Positions 59,802 to 64,000 of a stretch of DNA of 64,000 nucleotides are shown one piece after another (the first letter of the stretch is position 1; each line of letters starts with the position of its first letter). The translations under genes were made by a program, and so were the position numbers. A model generated the notes under the pieces. The model did no database searches. It worked only from the letters and a program-made list of their open reading frames with translations, and was not told the origin of the DNA. The stretch is from Guadua angustifolia. Taxonomy: Eukaryota > Streptophyta > Magnoliopsida > Poales > Poaceae. The stretch is from assembly GCA_036346375.1 (NCBI GenBank), contig CM070508.1, forward strand, positions 10,720,852-10,784,851, read 5' to 3'.

Positions 59802-60870
59802 AACCTACAATTTTATACATAGGTAGCCTCACGATGAAATGTCAAGATCAAATCCATTATATAAGAGAGTTAAAAAAGAAAATTTCGACAAGTTTAAGCT
59901 CTTTAAACTTGTAATGAATCTTAACTCTACAAATTTATACATAGGTAGCCTCGTATGAAATTTCAAGATCAAATCCATTATATCTGAGAGTTACAAAAGA
60001 GAAAATTCGACAAGTTTAACTCTTTAAACTTGTGTATCTAATGAATCTTAACCTACAATTTTATACATAGGTAGCCTCACGTATGAAATGTCAAGATCAA
60101 ATTCATTATATCTGAGGAGTTACAAAAAGAAAATTACGACAAGTTTAAGCTCTTTAAACTTGTCGAATTTTCTTTTTGTAACTCTCAGATAGATATAATG
60201 AATCTTAACCTGAAATGTCAAATTTTATACATAAGTATCCAAGTTTAAGCTTTTTGATGAAATAATCAAGATACAAATATACATAGGTATATATGAAATG
60301 TCAAGATCAAATGCATTTAAAGAGAGTTAAAAAAGAAAATTCGACAAGTTTAAGCTTTAAACTGAGATATAATGAATCTTTCTACAATTTTATACATAGG
60401 TAGCCTACATATGAAATGTCAAGATCAAATCCATTATATCTGAGAGTTACAAAAAAGAAAAAATTCTGACAAGTTTAAACTCTTTAAACTTGTCAGAATT
60501 TTCTCTTTTTTGTAACTCTCGGTATATAATGAATCTTAACCTACAAATTTATACATAGGTAGCCTCGTATGAAATTTCAAGATCAAATTCATTATATCTG
60601 AGAGTTACAAAAATGAAAATTGACAAGTTTAAAGAGTTTAAACTTGTCGGAATTTTCTTTTTGTAACTCTCGATATAATGAATCTTAACCTACAATTTTA
60701 TACATAGGTAGCCTCATTTGAAATGTCAAGATCAAATCCATTATATCAGAGAGTTACAAAAAGAAAATTAGACAAGTTTAAACTCTTTAAACTTGGGAAT
60801 TTTCTTTTTGTAACTCTCAGATATAATGAATTTGATCTTGAAATTTCATACATAGGTAGGGCAATCTATG
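59696..60870. repeat. Array of about nine hairpin units (120-165 bp)
   Basis: Each unit has gagagttacaaaaagaaaatt, acaagttta, the inverse arms, then aatgaatcttaacctacaat and tttatacataggtagcctc. Spacer words recur near 59810, 59935, 60058, 60228, 60388, 60548, 60698 and 60848. The arms are near-perfect in the units at 60435-60520 and 60600-60675 and partial in others. Confidence 0.9.
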
Positions 60871-60887
60871 TGCACAAGATCGTTGCT

Positions 60888-61322
60888 CACATACAAATAT
60901 TTGAAAGACTTAGAGGTGACACCCATACTCCACTTAAGTGTATGCTCACTGTCACCCGAAAGTCACCCATACTCCACTAAAGAACACATACAAATATTTA
61001 AAAGAACACATACAAATATTTGAAAGACTTAGAGGTGACACCCATACTCCACTTAAGTGTATGCTCACTGTCACCCGAAAGTCACCCATACTCCTTGAAG
61101 AACACATACAAATATTTAAAAGAACACATACAAATATTTGAAAGACTTAGAGGTGACACCCATACTCCACTTAAGTGTATGCTCACTTTGTCCCGAAAGT
61201 CACCCATACTCCCTTGAAGAACACATACAAATATTTAAAAGAACACATACAAATATTTGAAAGACTTAGAGGTGACACCCATACTCCACTTAAGTGTATG
61301 CTCACTGTCACCCGAAAGTCCC
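60888..61322. repeat. 119-bp tandem repeat, four copies
   Basis: tgaaagacttagaggtgaca begins at 60902, 61021, 61139 and 61258 (steps 119, 118, 119). Copies are nearly identical, and each contains two tandem acatacaaatattt boxes and agtcacccatactcc. It directly follows the hairpin array. Confidence 0.95.
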
Positions 61323-61330
61323 GTGCACGG

Positions 61331-62500
61331 AGTATTAACTAAATGAACTACAACTATTACATCTACTTACTATTACAATTAGTGGCACAAAACAAATATT
61401 TACAACGCATGTATTCGGCTTTCAAGAACATATACAAAGCACCAAATTGAAGTTTACTTTTGGCTGCAATATAAATAACCATAGAGCAAAATGATCAAAA
61501 CAGCACAAGGGCAAAAAAATGAACAAGGCAACTAGCATAAAGCTCAACTTGTTTATTTTGAGTGTTCTCAGATGTCGGGTTGCCCAAAGGCCCTCCTCGC
61601 CACAAGGGACGAGTAATAGACTAATTTGTGACAACCTTACCTTAGTTTCGAACCCTTACCACCTTAACATACACATTAAAAAAATTGATAATCAAGCTCG
61701 CTGTTAACAGATTATATTTAGTTCAGCATACATTCAGATCAGTAGATTAAATATTTGCTAAGCGAATCATGAAATGAAGTTTGGATTAGTTAGCTAGCTA
61801 TTTTACCAAGCAATTATTATTCAGATCAGTAGCCAACTAATTAACTGAACAGAGCAGTATAAAGACAATGAAGTAACACTGATAGTGAGCATACATTCAG
61901 ATCAGTAGATTAACCAAGTAGTGTTCAGTTATTATTGTTCAGATCAGTATATATATTAAATATGCCAATTGATCAACAATGTATGCATGCGATATATCAA
62001 TAAGATTCAGGACAGTAGCAATATATGAACTACGAGACAAAAGCTTACTGAACCTAATGACAATATATCAATAAGATTCAGGACTGCAAGCTAGCCGAAT
62101 AAAATAGACTCCCAGGAACCAACAGATAGAGTCTCATAGAACCTAACGACAACAAATCGATAAGATTCAGTGCTACAGGCTAGCTGAACAAAAGTGACAT
62201 AACCACTACTCAACAACAGGCAGTCTGAACAAATGAATATACTAATCACAGGATGCAAACTGTACAAGAACCACAAATTGACAGTGAATAAATCAGTACT
62301 TCTATAGCATATAAGTCTATCAATTTAAGGCCTTATTCACAGAATAAGTGTCTATCTCATTGATAACTCTAGAATCATCACAGATTAGTTGTCACAAATT
62401 GTCTATTGCAGTCCCAAATCCTCACTGAACACTATACCCACATGCTAGGTCCTCAAGCCAAACGAATTGACTGGCCCCTTAGCATCTGCACATTTAAATT
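61331..62500. other. No gene seen; probable intron of the CACTA second gene
   Basis: AT-rich, with loosely repeated words: cagatcagta about five times between 61735 and 61950, and atcaataagattcagga three times between 61997 and 62170. A short ctgcacattcacat repeat occupies 62520-62575. Confidence 0.5.
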
Positions 62501-62593
62501 TGCACATGCACATCTGAAACATTCACATTCACATTCACATCTGCACATTCACATCTGCACATGCACATTCACACATCGCAAGAGCAATACCAA

Positions 62594-62750
62594 GGCGACG
62601 GCGGGGAGACGGTGGGGAGGACGAGGCGATGGCGGGGAGACGGTGGGGAGGTCGACGCGACGGCGGCGAGACGGTGGGGAGGTCGAGGCGACGGTGGGGA
62701 GACAGCGTGGAGGTGAAGGCGACGGTGGGGAGGCGCCGGGGGCCAGCCTA
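62594..62750. repeat. 31-bp GC-rich minisatellite, about five copies
   Basis: ggcgacggcggggagacggt starts at 62594, 62625, 62656 and 62687 with further partial copies. The period is not a multiple of three, which argues against a repeated peptide. It sits in what would be the leader of the minus-strand transcript. Confidence 0.85.
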
Positions 62751-62896
62751 AGTAGAGGCGACGCGGCGGTCCGAGGCGAGCGAGGCGACGGCGGCCCGAG
62801 TCGAGGCGTGGCGGGAGCTCGACGCGAGCCGACGGCGTGGTCCGGCGCGGCGGCGGGGAGCTCGGCGACAGCTGTAAAAGCGAGAGGAGGTGCGGG

Positions 62897-62942
62897 CTAG
62901 GGTTAGGGTAACTAAAAGGAGAGCGGTAAAAGTATATTTATA
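62897..62942 (-). promoter_or_regulatory. Minus-strand promoter: TATA box and telo-box-like motif
   Basis: The minus strand reads CTATAAATATA (plus 62933-62943), followed about 30 bp downstream by ACCCTAACCCTAG (plus 62897-62909), a telo-box-like word often found near plant transcription starts. It would drive the Ulp1 gene from a GC-rich leader. Confidence 0.55.
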
Positions 62943-62944
62943 GG

Positions 62945-63225
62945 GTGGACTATCGGTGCGGTTCAATAAGACTATCTTTGCCGGTTCAATAAAACAACAA
63001 ACGCGATAGTATATTAGTCTTGGTCAATAATTACAACCGCAAAGTGATAATGGAATATTCTTGCGGTCCATTGTACAACCGGCAATGATAGTGGAATATT
63101 CTTGCGGTCCATTGTACAACCGGCGGTGATAGTGGAATATTCTTGCCGGTCAATATCTACAACCGCAAGTGATGATAGCGGAATAATCTTTGGCCCATAT
63201 GTATAACTTAAAAGTGATAGGCTCT
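62945..63225. repeat. Internal CACTA subterminal-like repeats
   Basis: Several degenerate copies of attgtacaaccggcaatgata and tggaatattcttgccggt, the same motif class as at 55150-55480, lie just upstream of the minus-strand TATA box. No CACTA terminus borders them. Confidence 0.8.
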
Positions 63226-63229
63226 CTGG

Positions 63230-63620
63230 CCAAATTCTATTAAATTTGATCCAAATTCTCTTAAAATTTTTGGAGGCATACTATAGGACATCTAATATTT
63301 TATTTAAATATTTCCCCAAATTTTTATTAGGTTCTAAAATTATAAAAATCAGATTGCTAACTATTTTAATTATAAAAATCAAATAATGCTTGCAAATTGA
63401 ACAACAAATGCTATCAAATTCAAACAAATTCAAGTGCAGTCAAAATCGCAAAAATCCAAATGCAGTGATATGCTAATCTCCGACCAATTAAGTGAAACTT
63501 TCAATTTGATCAAAAGAAAGTATAACCTCAATTTCCATTATTGCATATATTACATTAATTGTTACATATGAGAAAATAAACATGTCGTTCATACAAAAGA
63601 AAGCATACATTTCATTACTA
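63230..63620. other. AT-rich spacer between the two CACTA genes
   Basis: No coding frame. It presumably holds the 3' UTR of the transposase gene. Confidence 0.5.
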
Positions 63621-63623
63621 CAA

Positions 63624-64000
63624 CTAAGCTACGATTCGACCTTCGTTATGATCGCGGCGTATGTGCGTAGCTTCGTCACTCTCTTCCATGGTACTAAGGT
63701 CAACGTCCTCTCCAAAAGGGGGAAGCTCATCGAATTGGTTGTACTCTTCCTTGTCGACAACATTCTCAACTCCGACAATCCTTCTTTTTCCTTGAATAAC
63801 CACGTGGCACTCCTTGTTAGCCGGGTCAGTTACAAAGAAGATTTGTGTATGAAATTAGCAAGTACGAATGGTTCTTCTCTGTATCCAACGAGTTTGAGGT
63901 CCACGGTAGTGATCTTGAGTACTTGTCGATATTCACGCCAGGGAAGTCGACCCATTGGCACCGAAAGAGAGGACCTTCAAAGGTCCATAGTCAAGCTCCC
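63624..64000 (-). pseudogene. C-terminal end of CACTA TNPD-type transposase (DUF4216 region)
   Basis: The minus strand enters at the right edge and reads LFRCQWVDFPGVNIDKYS, then TVDLKLVGYREEPFVLANF, then FVTDPANKECHVVIQGK, then GVENVVDKEEYNQFDELPPF and a stop at 63624-63626. This is the usual tail of plant CACTA transposases (a DUF4216 domain followed by an acidic end). Two one-base shifts (near 63905 and 63860) separate the blocks. Most of the gene lies beyond the window. Confidence 0.82.

Noticed and set aside
60888..61322. CRISPR-like spacing of repeats
   Set aside because: Whole 119-bp units repeat in tandem with no unique spacers, in a plant nuclear context.
62406..62900. 164-aa Gly/Arg-rich plus-strand protein
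   Set aside because: Encoded by the 31-bp minisatellite in shifting frames, antisense to the inferred promoter and leader.
62897..62909. Telomeric repeat remnant
   Set aside because: Only about two units, at a promoter; better read as a telo-box-like motif.

Overview
The window is nuclear DNA of a grass (Poaceae) or close monocot. No prokaryotic or organellar gene organisation is present. The grass assignment is an inference from three things: a Reina-like chromovirus, the Harbinger/Tourist and CACTA end sequences, and a CIPK relic close to rice and other grass CIPKs. The genus cannot be named. Most of the sequence is layered transposable elements. The only well-supported, possibly working host gene is a multi-pass membrane protein at 34526-35479 (probably continuing to 35778).

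Left part (1-9.7 kb): a broken MuDR-type Mutator transposase (MULE) on +, followed by a PMD/GRF zinc-finger exon pair, two minisatellites, a promoter-like site with a second GRF relic, a 183-bp tandem duplication, an array of about 20-bp palindromes (GTCGCCAAACCGTTTGGCGAC type), and a small palindromic MITE with a perfect 9-bp target duplication.

9.7-29.6 kb: three complete LTR retrotransposons with exact 5-bp target site duplications. They are two Copia elements on the minus strand (9729-15926, TSD CGTTA; 16699-23027, TSD CTTGC) and one Gypsy chromovirus on + (24110-29581, TSD CTTTC). All three have frameshifted polyproteins.

29.6-39 kb: a LINE relic with a 5' inversion; a CBL-interacting protein kinase (CIPK) pseudogene hit twice (a Mutator-type MITE in the N-lobe and a tiny TRIM/SMART element exactly in the DFG codons); the membrane-protein gene with its own TATA box; and three MITE-like elements with readable target duplications (two hAT, one Tourist).

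39-55 kb: an hAT-like relic, a deleted Harbinger element that keeps the last transposase exon, a decayed L1-type LINE, then a nested stack of three large TG...CA elements of one related type (A interrupted by B with TSD GTTAA; B interrupted by C with TSD TTAAG/CTAAG), and a LINE 3' end with poly(A) and a 14-bp TSD.

55.1-64 kb: the 3' portion of a CACTA (En/Spm) transposon on the minus strand. It has a terminal CACTA end with subterminal repeats, a multi-exon gene with a Ulp1-type cysteine protease domain, an unusual array of near-perfect hairpins, a 119-bp tandem repeat, an internal promoter preceded by subterminal-like repeats, and the end of the TNPD-type transposase (DUF4216 region) running off the right edge.

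Single-base indels occur in almost every coding relic. Some are likely decay, but their frequency and GC-rich context leave open uncorrected sequencing error.
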